Shown one piece after another: positions 13,692 through 19,677 of a DNA stretch of 19,677 bases; the stretch's first letter is position 1, and every line of letters starts with the position of its first letter. Made by a program: the position numbers and the translations under genes. Under the pieces are notes generated by a model that was not told where the DNA came from, ran no database searches, and saw only the letters and a program-made list of their open reading frames with translations. The stretch comes from an uncultured Nocardioides sp. (lineage in GTDB: Bacteria; Actinomycetota; Actinomycetes; Propionibacteriales; Nocardioidaceae): NCBI RefSeq assembly GCF_946885725.1, contig NZ_CAMPGZ010000059.1, positions 1 through 19,677 of the forward strand, given 5' to 3'.

Positions 13692-15707
13692 CTACAGCCG
13701 ACAGGCGGTCTCCGTTCCCTGGAGGATGGCGCGCTTGGCGTCGAGCTCGGTGGCGACGTCGGCGCCACCGACGAGGTGGGTCGCGACTCCCGCAGCGACG
13801 AGGTCGTCGTACAGGTCGCGGACGGACTCCTGGCCGGCGCAGACGACGACGTGGTCGACGCGGAGGGTACGGCGCTCGGCCGCGTCATCGGTCCCCACGG
13901 TGACGTGCAGGCCGTCGTCGTCGATCCGGTCGTAGCTCACGCCGGGCACCAGGTGCACGCCGGAGTCCTTCAGCACGGCCCGGTGCGCCCAGCCGGACGT
14001 CTTGCCGAGGCCCTTGCCGATCGCGGTGGTCTTGCGCTGCAGGAGGTGAACCTCGCGCGGGGAGGTGCGCGGCTTCTTCTCCTTCAGGCCGCCACGGTCG
14101 ACGGCCGGGTCGCCGACGCCCCAGTGGTCGAACCATTCGTCGTCGGACTCCACCGAATGGGTGAGCAGGTGGCTGACGTCGACGCCGATGCCGCCGGCAC
14201 CCAGCACGGCCACGGAGGCGCCGACGGGGACGGCGCCGTTGATCGCATCGGGGTACGTGACGACCTTCGGGTGGTCGACCCCGGGGATGTCGGGCACCCG
14301 CGGGCGCACGCCGGTGGCGACCACCACGGCGTCGTACGACGTCAGCGTGTCGATCGACGCGCGGGTGGAGAGCCGCACGTCGACGCCGAGCACCTCGAGA
14401 CGTCGCGCGTAGTAGCGCAGCGTCTCCGCGAACTCCTCCTTGCCCGGGATCCGCATCGCCAGCCGGAACTGGCCGCCGATCTCGGGCTCGGCCTCGTACA
14501 GCGTTACCTTGTGGCCGCGCTCGGCAGCCGTGACAGCAGCCGCGAGCCCGGCCGGGCCGGCCCCGACGACCGCGACACGACGGGCGGTGCGGGTCGGCGA
14601 GAGCACGAGTGTGGTCTCGCGGCCCGCGCGCGGGTTCACCAAGCAGGACGCGCGCTGGTTGCTGAACGTGTGGTCGAGGCAGGCCTGGTTGCAGGCGATG
14701 CACGTGTTGATCTCGTCCGCGCGTCCCTCAGCCGCCTTCACGACGAACTCCGGGTCGGCGAGCAGCGGGCGCGCCATCGACACCAGGTCGGCCTCGCCGT
14801 CGGCGAGGATCCGCTCGGCCACCTCGGGCGTGTTGATCCGGTTCGACGCGCACACCGGGATGCCGAGCTCGGGCCGCAGCCGCGCGGTCGTCCACGTCCA
14901 CGCCGCACGCGGCACCTGGGTGAGGATCGTCGGCACCCGCGCCTCGTGCCAGCCGATGCCGGTGTTGATCACCGAGGCGCCGGCCCCTTCGAGCGCCTTG
15001 GCCAGCGCCAGCGTCTCGTCCCAGGTCTGCCCGGCCGGGACCAGGTCGAGCAGCGACATCCGGAACATCAGCAGGAAGTCGTCGCCGAGCGCCTCGCGCG
15101 TGCGCCGCACGATCTCGACGGGGAAGCGCATCCGGTTCTCGGCGCTGCCGCCCCACCGGTCGGTGCGGCGGTTGGTGTGCGGCGCGAGGAACTGGTTGAT
15201 CAGGTACCCCTCGGAGCCCATGATCTCGACGCCGTCGTACCCGGCCCGCCGCGCCAGCCGCGCCGCGTCCACGTAGTCGTCGATCGTCCGCTCCACTGCA
15301 CGCGCACTCAGCGCAGACGCCTTGAACGGCGTGATCGGGCTCTTCGTCGCCGACGCGCTGACGTTGATCGGCGTGTAGCCGTAGCGCCCCGCGTGCAGGA
15401 TCTGCAGCGCGATCGCGCCGCCCTCCTCGTGCACCGCGTCGGTCACCAGCCGGTGCCGGTCGGCGTGCCTGCGGCGCGTCATCATCGAGCCGAACGGGAG
15501 CAGCCAGCCGCGCACGTTGGGGGAGTAGCCGCCGGTCACCGCGAGGCCGACGCCGCCGCGGGCGCGCTCGCGGAAGTACGCCGCCAGCTCCGGCAGGTGC
15601 TTCGCGCGGTCCTCCATGCCGGTGTGCATCGAGCCCATCACCACGCGGTTGCGCAGCGTGACGCCGCCGACGGTGAGCGGCGCGAGCAGGTGCGGGTACG
15701 GCGTCAT
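13692..15707 (-). CDS. fadH: 2,4-dienoyl-CoA reductase-type FMN/FAD/4Fe-4S oxidoreductase
   Basis: A 671-aa flavoprotein, almost the length of E. coli FadH (672). FadH reduces 2,4-dienoyl-CoA with NADPH so that polyunsaturated fatty acids can pass through beta-oxidation. Domains: an old-yellow-enzyme FMN barrel (about 1-330) with catalytic Y168 (SEGYLINQF) and H254 (GIGWHEARVPT); a 4Fe-4S cluster with C336, C339, C343 and C355; an FAD motif VAVVGAGPAGLAA (378-390); and a second nucleotide motif VLGAGGIGVD. The ATG at 15707 has a strong Shine-Dalgarno sequence, AAGGAG, 7 bases upstream, and overlaps the PadR stop (ATGA). Its regulator is probably that PadR protein. Related enoate reductases and trimethylamine dehydrogenase share the fold, but the WHEAR and SEGYLINQF motifs favour FadH. 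Confidence 0.92.
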   Translation of the reverse strand: MTPYPHLLAPLTVGGVTLRNRVVMGSMHTGMEDRAKHLPELAAYFRERARGGVGLAVTGGYSPNVRGWLLPFGSMMTRRRHADRHRLVTDAVHEEGGAIALQILHAGRYGYTPINVSASATKSPITPFKASALSARAVERTIDDYVDAARLARRAGYDGVEIMGSEGYLINQFLAPHTNRRTDRWGGSAENRMRFPVEIVRRTREALGDDFLLMFRMSLLDLVPAGQTWDETLALAKALEGAGASVINTGIGWHEARVPTILTQVPRAAWTWTTARLRPELGIPVCASNRINTPEVAERILADGEADLVSMARPLLADPEFVVKAAEGRADEINTCIACNQACLDHTFSNQRASCLVNPRAGRETTLVLSPTRTARRVAVVGAGPAGLAAAVTAAERGHKVTLYEAEPEIGGQFRLAMRIPGKEEFAETLRYYARRLEVLGVDVRLSTRASIDTLTSYDAVVVATGVRPRVPDIPGVDHPKVVTYPDAINGAVPVGASVAVLGAGGIGVDVSHLLTHSVESDDEWFDHWGVGDPAVDRGGLKEKKPRTSPREVHLLQRKTTAIGKGLGKTSGWAHRAVLKDSGVHLVPGVSYDRIDDDGLHVTVGTDDAAERRTLRVDHVVVCAGQESVRDLYDDLVAAGVATHLVGGADVATELDAKRAILQGTETACRL

Positions 15708-16291
15708 CGGGATGCTCCTTCGTCGGCCCGGGTGGTCGAGCTTGTCGAGACCACCGTGTTGTCGGCGTGGGCGTCGCGGTACTCGGTCAGCCAGTCCACC
15801 CAGAACCGCTCGAGGCGGATGCCGCCTCGCAGCACCAGGTAGACGTCGAGCTCGTGGCCGGTCAGCCGGTCCGGCTCGGGGAAGTCGCGCGCGGCCATCG
15901 CCTGGTAGTGCGCGAGCCGGGTGCGGTGGTCGGCGATCAGCTCGTCCACCTGCGCCAGCACCGCGCTCCGGTCGCCGTACGACGCACCGCGCAGCCGGAC
16001 CGCCACCTCGCTGCGGAACGCCTCGGCCGGCGCGGGCTCGGCCAGCCAGCGGGCGAGCTCGGCGGCACCGGCGGGTGCGACGGCGTACACCTTCTTGTCC
16101 GGGCGCCCCGTCTGCGGGACCACCTCGGAGCGCACCCAGCCGTCGGCCTCCATCCGGGCCAGCACGCGGTAGATCTGCTGGTGGGTGGCGCTCCAGAAGA
16201 ACCCGATGGACCGGTCGAAGCGCCGGGTCAGGTCCAGGCCCGAGGCCGGTCGCTCGCTGAGCGAGACCAGCAGGGCGTGCTCCAGGGCCAT
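15704..16291 (-). CDS. PadR family transcriptional regulator
   Basis: A 195-aa regulator with an N-terminal winged helix (MALEHALLVSLSERPASG through GRPDKKVYAVAPAG, about 1-75) and a C-terminal helical dimerisation domain of the Vir/PadR-like type. PadR proteins usually repress adjacent detoxification or catabolic genes. The ATG at 16291 gives the canonical PadR start MALEHALL; a GTG nine bases upstream (16300) is the alternative. Its stop overlaps the FadH start by 4 bp. The last ~18 residues (TVVSTSSTTRADEGASR) look non-native: most are encoded by a 25-bp palindromic repeat (15731-15755). This suggests that the original C-terminus was extended or replaced by repeat insertion. The operator candidate is at 16324. 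Confidence 0.9.
   Translation of the reverse strand: MALEHALLVSLSERPASGLDLTRRFDRSIGFFWSATHQQIYRVLARMEADGWVRSEVVPQTGRPDKKVYAVAPAGAAELARWLAEPAPAEAFRSEVAVRLRGASYGDRSAVLAQVDELIADHRTRLAHYQAMAARDFPEPDRLTGHELDVYLVLRGGIRLERFWVDWLTEYRDAHADNTVVSTSSTTRADEGASR
15731..15755. repeat. 25-bp palindromic repeat within the end of the PadR gene
   Basis: GGTGGTC (15731-15737) and GACCACC (15749-15755) are perfect 7-bp arms around GAGCTTGTCGA. From memory, motifs of this kind (TCGACAAGCTCGACC) are dispersed many times in actinobacterial genomes. Here it is read in frame, giving VVSTSSTT near the PadR C-terminus. Confidence 0.6.
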
Positions 16292-16317
16292 GCGAACCAC
16301 TGTGCCGCCGGCGGACT

Positions 16318-16337
16318 ATCCTATGCAACTCGTTGCA
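16318..16337 (-). promoter_or_regulatory. PadR promoter -10 box and candidate PadR operator
   Basis: TAGGAT (16323-16318, minus strand) is a TANNNT -10 box. Immediately upstream is the inverted repeat TGCAAC-TC-GTTGCA (16324-16337) with perfect 6-bp arms. PadR-type operators are often short symmetric sites overlapping the promoter, so autorepression is likely. The distance to the divergent transporter promoter (16399) is about 60 bp, so an effect there is less certain. Confidence 0.5.
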
Positions 16338-16398
16338 CAGGTGGTGTGCGTCACCCGGGCGGCGCTGAGATTCCAGCCCTGGCGGGTCCGGCCCGTCC

Positions 16399-16404
16399 TA
16401 CGCT
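16399..16404 (+). promoter_or_regulatory. -10 box, leaderless promoter of the ABC transporter operon
   Basis: TACGCT matches TANNNT and is followed by six bases (CATCGC) and the ATG at 16411, with no Shine-Dalgarno sequence. No clear -35 box was seen. Confidence 0.55.
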
Positions 16405-16410
16405 CATCGC

Positions 16411-17340
16411 ATGCGCGTGCCCCTCCGCTCCGGACGACGTTCCGGACTCCGCTCCGCCGCCCCTGCCGTCGCCGCCGTGGCCCTGCTCGCCCTCGCCGCG
16501 TGTGCGCCTGTCGAGGACGACGCCGACACCGCCGACGAGCCGACCGCGACCGCCTCCGCCGACGAGAGCGCGAGCGAGAGCGCCGAGGAGTGCGCACCCG
16601 ACTCGCTGCCGTCGAAGAAGGCAGGCACCCTGACGATCGGCACCGACTCGCCGGCGTTCGAGCCGTGGTTCAAGGACAACGACCCGTCCAACGGCGAGGG
16701 CTTCGAGTCCGCGGTGGCCTACGCGGTGGCCGAGGAGCTCGGCTTCTCCGAGGACCAGGTCGAGTGGGTGAAGGTGCCGTTCAACAACTCCTACGCGCCC
16801 GGCCCGAAGAACTTCGACTTCGACATCAACCAGATCTCGATCACGCCCGAGCGCGAGGAGGCCGTCGACTTCTCGCAGGGCTACTACACCGCCGCGCAGG
16901 CGCTCGTCGCGCTGAAGGACTCGCCGGCCGCCGCCGCGACGTCCATCGAGGACCTCCGGGACTACAACCTCAGCGCGCAGACCGGTACGACCTCGCTCAC
17001 CGTCCTGCGCGAGGTGATCCAGCCGGACAAGACGATCAACCCGTTCGAGGACACCAACCAGGCCAAGCAGGCGCTCAACAACGGCCAGATCGACGGCTTC
17101 CTCGCCGACCTGCCGACCGCGTTCTTCATCACCGCCGTCGAGATCCCGAAGGCCACGATCGTCGGCCAGTTCCAGCCCGAGGGCGGCGAGCCCGAGGAGT
17201 TCGGCCTGCTGTTCGAGAAGGGCAGCGACCTCGTGCCCTGCGTCGACCGGGCGCTGACGTCGCTCAAGGACTCCGGCGAGCTCGCCGAGATCGAGGAGCA
17301 GTGGCTGTCGAACGTGGTCGACGTGCCCGTGCTCCAGTGA
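16411..17340 (+). CDS. Polar amino acid ABC transporter, substrate-binding lipoprotein
   Basis: A 309-aa family 3 solute-binding protein. It has a lipoprotein signal peptide with lipobox LALAAC (lipidated C31). An acidic Ser/Thr/Asp-rich spacer follows (about 32-60), then the periplasmic-binding fold beginning GTLTIGTDSPAFEPWF. It would be anchored outside the membrane and hand a polar amino acid or related compound to the permease. Motifs such as QISITPEREEAVDFSQGYY and the C-terminal ELAEIEEQWL are typical of the family. The ATG is set by the leaderless promoter. It heads a three-gene operon: its TGA overlaps the permease GTG. The ligand cannot be named from sequence. Confidence 0.94.
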   Translation: MRVPLRSGRRSGLRSAAPAVAAVALLALAACAPVEDDADTADEPTATASADESASESAEECAPDSLPSKKAGTLTIGTDSPAFEPWFKDNDPSNGEGFESAVAYAVAEELGFSEDQVEWVKVPFNNSYAPGPKNFDFDINQISITPEREEAVDFSQGYYTAAQALVALKDSPAAAATSIEDLRDYNLSAQTGTTSLTVLREVIQPDKTINPFEDTNQAKQALNNGQIDGFLADLPTAFFITAVEIPKATIVGQFQPEGGEPEEFGLLFEKGSDLVPCVDRALTSLKDSGELAEIEEQWLSNVVDVPVLQ

Positions 17341-18194
17341 GCACCTCCGCGAGCTGGACGCCCAGCCCGCGGCAGGTCGAGCGCGACGCCGTACGCCGCC
17401 GGCTGCGCACCCGCCGGGCCCTGGTGGCGACCGCCGCGACCATCGTCGTCATCGGCGGGATCGTCGTCGGGCTCGTCGCGTCACCGGGCTGGCCGACGTT
17501 CCAGGAGACGTTCCTGTCGTGGGACGACGCGAAGGCGTCGTTCCCGACGATCCTGCGTGGGTTCGGCTGGAACGTGCTGATGTTCCTCGCCGCCGAGCCG
17601 CTGATCCTGCTGCTCGGCGCTCTCGTCGCGATCAGCCGCAGCACCACTGCGCCGGCGCTGTTCCCGCTGCGGTTGCTCGCCACGCTCTACACCGACGTGT
17701 TCCGCGGCATCCCGACGATCCTGCTGATCTTCGTGTTCGTGTTCGGCGTGCCCGCGCTGCGGCTGCAAGGCGTCACCAACAGCATCTTCTGGCTCGGCAT
17801 CACCGCGCTCGTGCTGTCCTACGGCGCGTACGTCGCCGAGGTGTTCCGCGCCGGCATCGAGTCGATCCACCCGTCGCAGCTCGCCAGCGCCGACGCGCTC
17901 GGGCTGTCGTCGGGACAGGCGATGCGGTACGTCGTGCTGCCGCAGGCCGTGCGGCGCGTCGTACCCCCACTGCTCAACGACTTCGCCTCCCTGCAGAAGG
18001 ACACCGCGCTCGTCGGCGCCGTCGGTGTCTTCGACGCACTGTTCGCCGCGCGCGACTACGCGAACTTCAACTTCAACTTCACGTCGTACGTCGTCGCTGC
18101 GGCGTTCTTCGTCGCGCTGACCGTGCCGATGGCGCGCTACACCGACTGGCTCGCGCGCCGGTACGCCCGCCGCGAGAGGGCGGGCATGCGATGA
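17337..18194 (+). CDS. Polar amino acid ABC transporter, permease
   Basis: A 285-aa integral membrane subunit of the HisM/GlnP type. A basic N-terminal cytosolic stretch precedes the first helix (about 28-48). Further helices follow, and the cytoplasmic EAA loop (about 183-207, ADALGLSSGQAMRYVVLPQA) docks on the ATPase. The motif TLYTDVFRGIPTILLI is typical of this permease family. As the single permease gene of the operon it presumably forms a homodimer. GTG 17337 overlaps the upstream stop, and its own stop overlaps the ATPase ATG (ATGA), so the three proteins are translated in a coupled series. The extended soluble segment between the first two helices (about 50-70) is longer than in minimal members. 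Confidence 0.93.
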   Translation: MSTSASWTPSPRQVERDAVRRRLRTRRALVATAATIVVIGGIVVGLVASPGWPTFQETFLSWDDAKASFPTILRGFGWNVLMFLAAEPLILLLGALVAISRSTTAPALFPLRLLATLYTDVFRGIPTILLIFVFVFGVPALRLQGVTNSIFWLGITALVLSYGAYVAEVFRAGIESIHPSQLASADALGLSSGQAMRYVVLPQAVRRVVPPLLNDFASLQKDTALVGAVGVFDALFAARDYANFNFNFTSYVVAAAFFVALTVPMARYTDWLARRYARRERAGMR

Positions 18195-18928
18195 CCGACG
18201 ATCCGCTGCTCGAGGTGCGTGGCCTGCGCAAGACGTACGGCGACAAGGTCGTGCTGCACGACGTCGACCTGACCGTCCACCAGCACGACGTGGTCTGCCT
18301 GATCGGCGCGTCCGGCAGCGGCAAGTCGACACTGCTGCGCTGCATCGACCTGCTCGAGCCGGTCGACGACGGCGAGATCCGGCTCGAGGGGCAGGAGATC
18401 ACCGACCCGCTCGTCGACGTACGCGCCGTCCGCGCCCGCATGGGCATGGTCTTCCAGGCCTACAACCTGTTCCCGCACATGACCGTGCTCGACAACATCA
18501 CGCTCGCGCCGCGCAAGGTGCACGGGCTCGCCGCGGCCGAGGCCGAGGACCGCGCCCGCACGCTGCTCGCGCGCTTCGGCCTGGCCGACAGGGCCGACGA
18601 GCACCCCGACCGACTGTCCGGCGGCCAGCAGCAGCGCGCCGCGATGGTGCGGGCGATCGTGATGGAGCCCGAGCTCGTGCTCCTCGACGAGGTCACCAGC
18701 GCGCTCGACCCCGAGCTCGTCGGCGAGGTGCTCGACATCATCCGCGACCTCGCCGAGAGCGGCGCCACGCTGGTCCTGGCCACCCACGAGATGGGCTTTG
18801 CCCGCGAGGTCGCCACCCACGTGTGCTTCCTGCACGACGGCGTCATCCTGGAGCAGGGCCCGCCCGACCAGGTCCTCGGGGAGCCCCGCGAGGAGCGCAC
18901 CCGCCAGTTCCTGCGCCGGGTCCTGTGA
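18191..18928 (+). CDS. Polar amino acid ABC transporter, ATP-binding protein
   Basis: A 245-aa GlnQ/HisP-type ATPase with all the catalytic motifs: Walker A GASGSGKST (39-47), Q-loop Q89 in VFQAYNLFP, signature LSGGQQQR (142-149), Walker B LVLLDE (162-167) and H-loop H199 in ATHEMGF. LLDEVTSALDPELVGEVL is characteristic of the polar amino acid subfamily. It drives import through the preceding permease. The ATG at 18191 overlaps the permease stop by 4 bp, with a GAGAGGG Shine-Dalgarno inside the permease end. It is the last gene of the operon; palindromic repeat D copy 1 starts at the base after its stop. Confidence 0.95.
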   Translation: MTDDPLLEVRGLRKTYGDKVVLHDVDLTVHQHDVVCLIGASGSGKSTLLRCIDLLEPVDDGEIRLEGQEITDPLVDVRAVRARMGMVFQAYNLFPHMTVLDNITLAPRKVHGLAAAEAEDRARTLLARFGLADRADEHPDRLSGGQQQRAAMVRAIVMEPELVLLDEVTSALDPELVGEVLDIIRDLAESGATLVLATHEMGFAREVATHVCFLHDGVILEQGPPDQVLGEPREERTRQFLRRVL

Positions 18929-18994
18929 CGACAACGATTCGTCTGCGGTTTACGGGGTGTTTTACACGGGGACTTCGCAGACGAATCATTGTCG
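18929..18994 (+). repeat. Palindromic intergenic repeat family D, copy 1
   Basis: CGACAACGATTCGTCTGCG (18929-18947) pairs with 18976-18994 over 19 positions with one C/A mismatch. The centre holds a nested hairpin GTGT-TTT-ACAC (18957-18967). The left 30 bases, through GGTTTACGGGGTG, reappear inverted at 19514-19580. It begins right after the ATPase stop, so it could end the ABC operon transcript, though no T-tract follows. Confidence 0.88.
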
Positions 18995-19008
18995 CAGGTG
19001 GGAATAGG

Positions 19009-19027
19009 TACCCCCAGGGGGTAGGTT
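19009..19027 (+). promoter_or_regulatory. G/C-tract palindrome (CsoR-like operator) overlapping a -10 box
   Basis: TACCCCCAGGGGGTA (19009-19023) is a perfect palindrome about a central A. Its C-tract/G-tract form resembles operators of CsoR/RcnR-type metal sensors. TAGGTT (19022-19027), a TANNNT box nine bases before the ATG at 19037, overlaps its right edge. A bound repressor would therefore cover the promoter. The match to CsoR sites is from memory; no csoR gene is in the window. Confidence 0.55.
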
Positions 19028-19036
19028 GGTGCGGAC

Positions 19037-19510
19037 ATGAACTCCTGGCGTACGGCGATCAGCGCGACCCTCCACTGCCTCACCGGCTGCGCGATCGGTG
19101 AGGTGCTCGGCATGGTCCTGGCCTCCTGGTGGGGCTGGTCGACCTGGCCGAGCGTGGCCCTGGCGGTCGTGCTGGCGTTCTTCTTCGGCTACCTGCTCAC
19201 GATGAGCTCGGTGCTGCGGTCCGGCCTCACGTTCGCCGCCGCCGTCCGCGTCGCGCTCGCCGCCGACACCGTCTCGATCGCGGTGATGGAGGTCGTCGAC
19301 AACGCGGTGATGGTCGCGGTGCCCGGCGCCATCGACGCCGGCCTGGCCTCCTGGATCTTCTGGGGCTCGCTGGCGTTCTCGCTGCTCGTCGCCTTCGTCG
19401 TGACCGTCCCGGTCAACAAGTGGATGATCGGCCGCGGCCTCGGCCACGCCAAGGTGCACGAGCACATGCACCACGGGCACGACGAGCAGCCCGCGCAGCA
19501 CCACCACTGA
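19037..19510 (+). CDS. DUF4396 family membrane protein with His-rich tail
   Basis: A 157-aa protein with about four hydrophobic segments. It carries the DUF4396 hallmarks TLHCLTGCAIGEVLG (about 11-25, with H13, C14 and C18) and ADTVSIAVMEVVDNAVM (about 76-92). The C-terminal 21 residues contain nine histidines (H137, 141, 143, 145, 146, 148, 155-157), a likely metal-binding tail. Family function is not established to my knowledge; members are often found near copper-handling genes. The upstream palindrome resembles a copper-sensor operator, so a metal transport or buffering role is a reasonable inference. The ATG is supported by the -10 box at 19022. The gene stands alone between two inverted copies of repeat D. 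Confidence 0.87.
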   Translation: MNSWRTAISATLHCLTGCAIGEVLGMVLASWWGWSTWPSVALAVVLAFFFGYLLTMSSVLRSGLTFAAAVRVALAADTVSIAVMEVVDNAVMVAVPGAIDAGLASWIFWGSLAFSLLVAFVVTVPVNKWMIGRGLGHAKVHEHMHHGHDEQPAQHHH

Positions 19511-19513
19511 CGC

Positions 19514-19580
19514 GACAACAACGATTCGTCTGCGATCTCCCTGCGTGATTCACCCCGTAAACCGCAGACGAATCGTTGTC
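19514..19580 (-). repeat. Palindromic intergenic repeat family D, copy 2 (inverted)
   Basis: ACAACGATTCGTCTGCG (19518-19534) pairs perfectly over 17 bp with 19563-19579. Read on the minus strand, its first 30 bases (GACAACGATTCG... to GGGGTG) equal the left part of copy 1. The centre is unrelated, and one arm has a 3-base insertion. It lies between the convergent DUF4396 gene and the partial gene at the right edge. Confidence 0.87.
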
Positions 19581-19677
19581 ACGCCCCGGCGGCCAGCGCG
19601 TTGACCGCGGAGGAGAAGACGCGGGGGAGGGTGGCGGCGGCGGGGACGATGGCGCGTCGCATGGCCGGGGGTCGGGT
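19579..19677 (-). CDS. C-terminus of an unidentified protein (partial)
   Basis: An open frame enters from the right edge and gives 32 residues (ending AVNALAAGA) before a TGA at 19581-19579. It is unbroken and GC3-biased like its neighbours. The stop coincides with the end of repeat D copy 2, as expected for a gene convergent with DUF4396. The segment MRRAIVPAAATLPRVFSSAV has some look of a short-chain dehydrogenase C-terminus, but that is not firm. Too little is visible to name a family. Confidence 0.45.
   Translation of the reverse strand, partial: TRPPAMRRAIVPAAATLPRVFSSAVNALAAGA

Noticed and set aside
18929..18994. Classical rho-independent terminator after the ABC operon
   Set aside because: A stable stem is present but no T-tract follows, and the same sequence recurs inverted elsewhere, so it is listed as a repeat instead.
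19514..19580. CRISPR repeats or tRNA-like structure in the palindromic elements
   Set aside because: Elements are single or inverted, not regularly spaced, and show no tRNA arms or anticodon loop.

Overview
The window is high-GC DNA (third codon positions almost all G or C) from an actinobacterium. Four things suggest this: frequent GTG starts, GTGA/ATGA stop-start overlaps, -10 boxes six or seven bases before start codons with no Shine-Dalgarno sequence (leaderless genes), and the gene families present. The gene set (GlpD-TetR-ether-lipid synthase cluster, DUF4396, small two-helix membrane protein) fits Nocardioides or a relative in the Nocardioidaceae. That genus call is inference. All translations, pairings and family calls were made by eye, with no database search.

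Left part (1-4900). A truncated glpD and its TetR regulator (minus strand) face an alkyl-DHAP-synthase-like FAD oxidase (plus strand) across a 17-bp divergent promoter. This looks like a glycerol-3-phosphate/DHAP and possible ether-lipid locus. A pirin-type bicupin with a coupled 62-aa membrane protein follows on the minus strand, then a YiiX-type cysteine hydrolase on the plus strand.

Middle (4983-10029). Two adjacent paralogous GAF-GGDEF proteins (minus) lie beside a GH1 beta-glucosidase and an overlapping GPH-type sugar symporter (plus). The block is bracketed by two copies of a 66-bp palindromic repeat. Next comes a large secreted protein (minus): a probable zinc M15-type peptidase domain, a Pro/Thr linker and three tandem LecA-like domains.

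Right part (12457-19677). In order: a small two-helix membrane protein; a 2H-phosphoesterase/DUF1232 pair; a PadR regulator overlapping a FadH-type 2,4-dienoyl-CoA reductase; a complete polar-amino-acid ABC transporter (lipoprotein, permease, ATPase, all overlapping by 4 bp); and a DUF4396 membrane protein with a His-rich tail. The DUF4396 gene sits behind a perfect G/C-tract palindrome resembling a CsoR operator. The C-terminus of an unidentified gene closes the window.

The least conventional content is intergenic. There are at least four sequence-unrelated families of roughly 55-80 bp palindromic elements (A: 4913 and 10030; B: 12334; C: 13632; D: 18929 and 19514), plus a 25-bp palindrome inside the end of the PadR gene. 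In the two families with two copies, the arms are conserved while the centre is not. Family D copies lie in opposite orientation on either side of the DUF4396 gene. No rRNA, tRNA, CRISPR array, transposase or prophage gene was seen.
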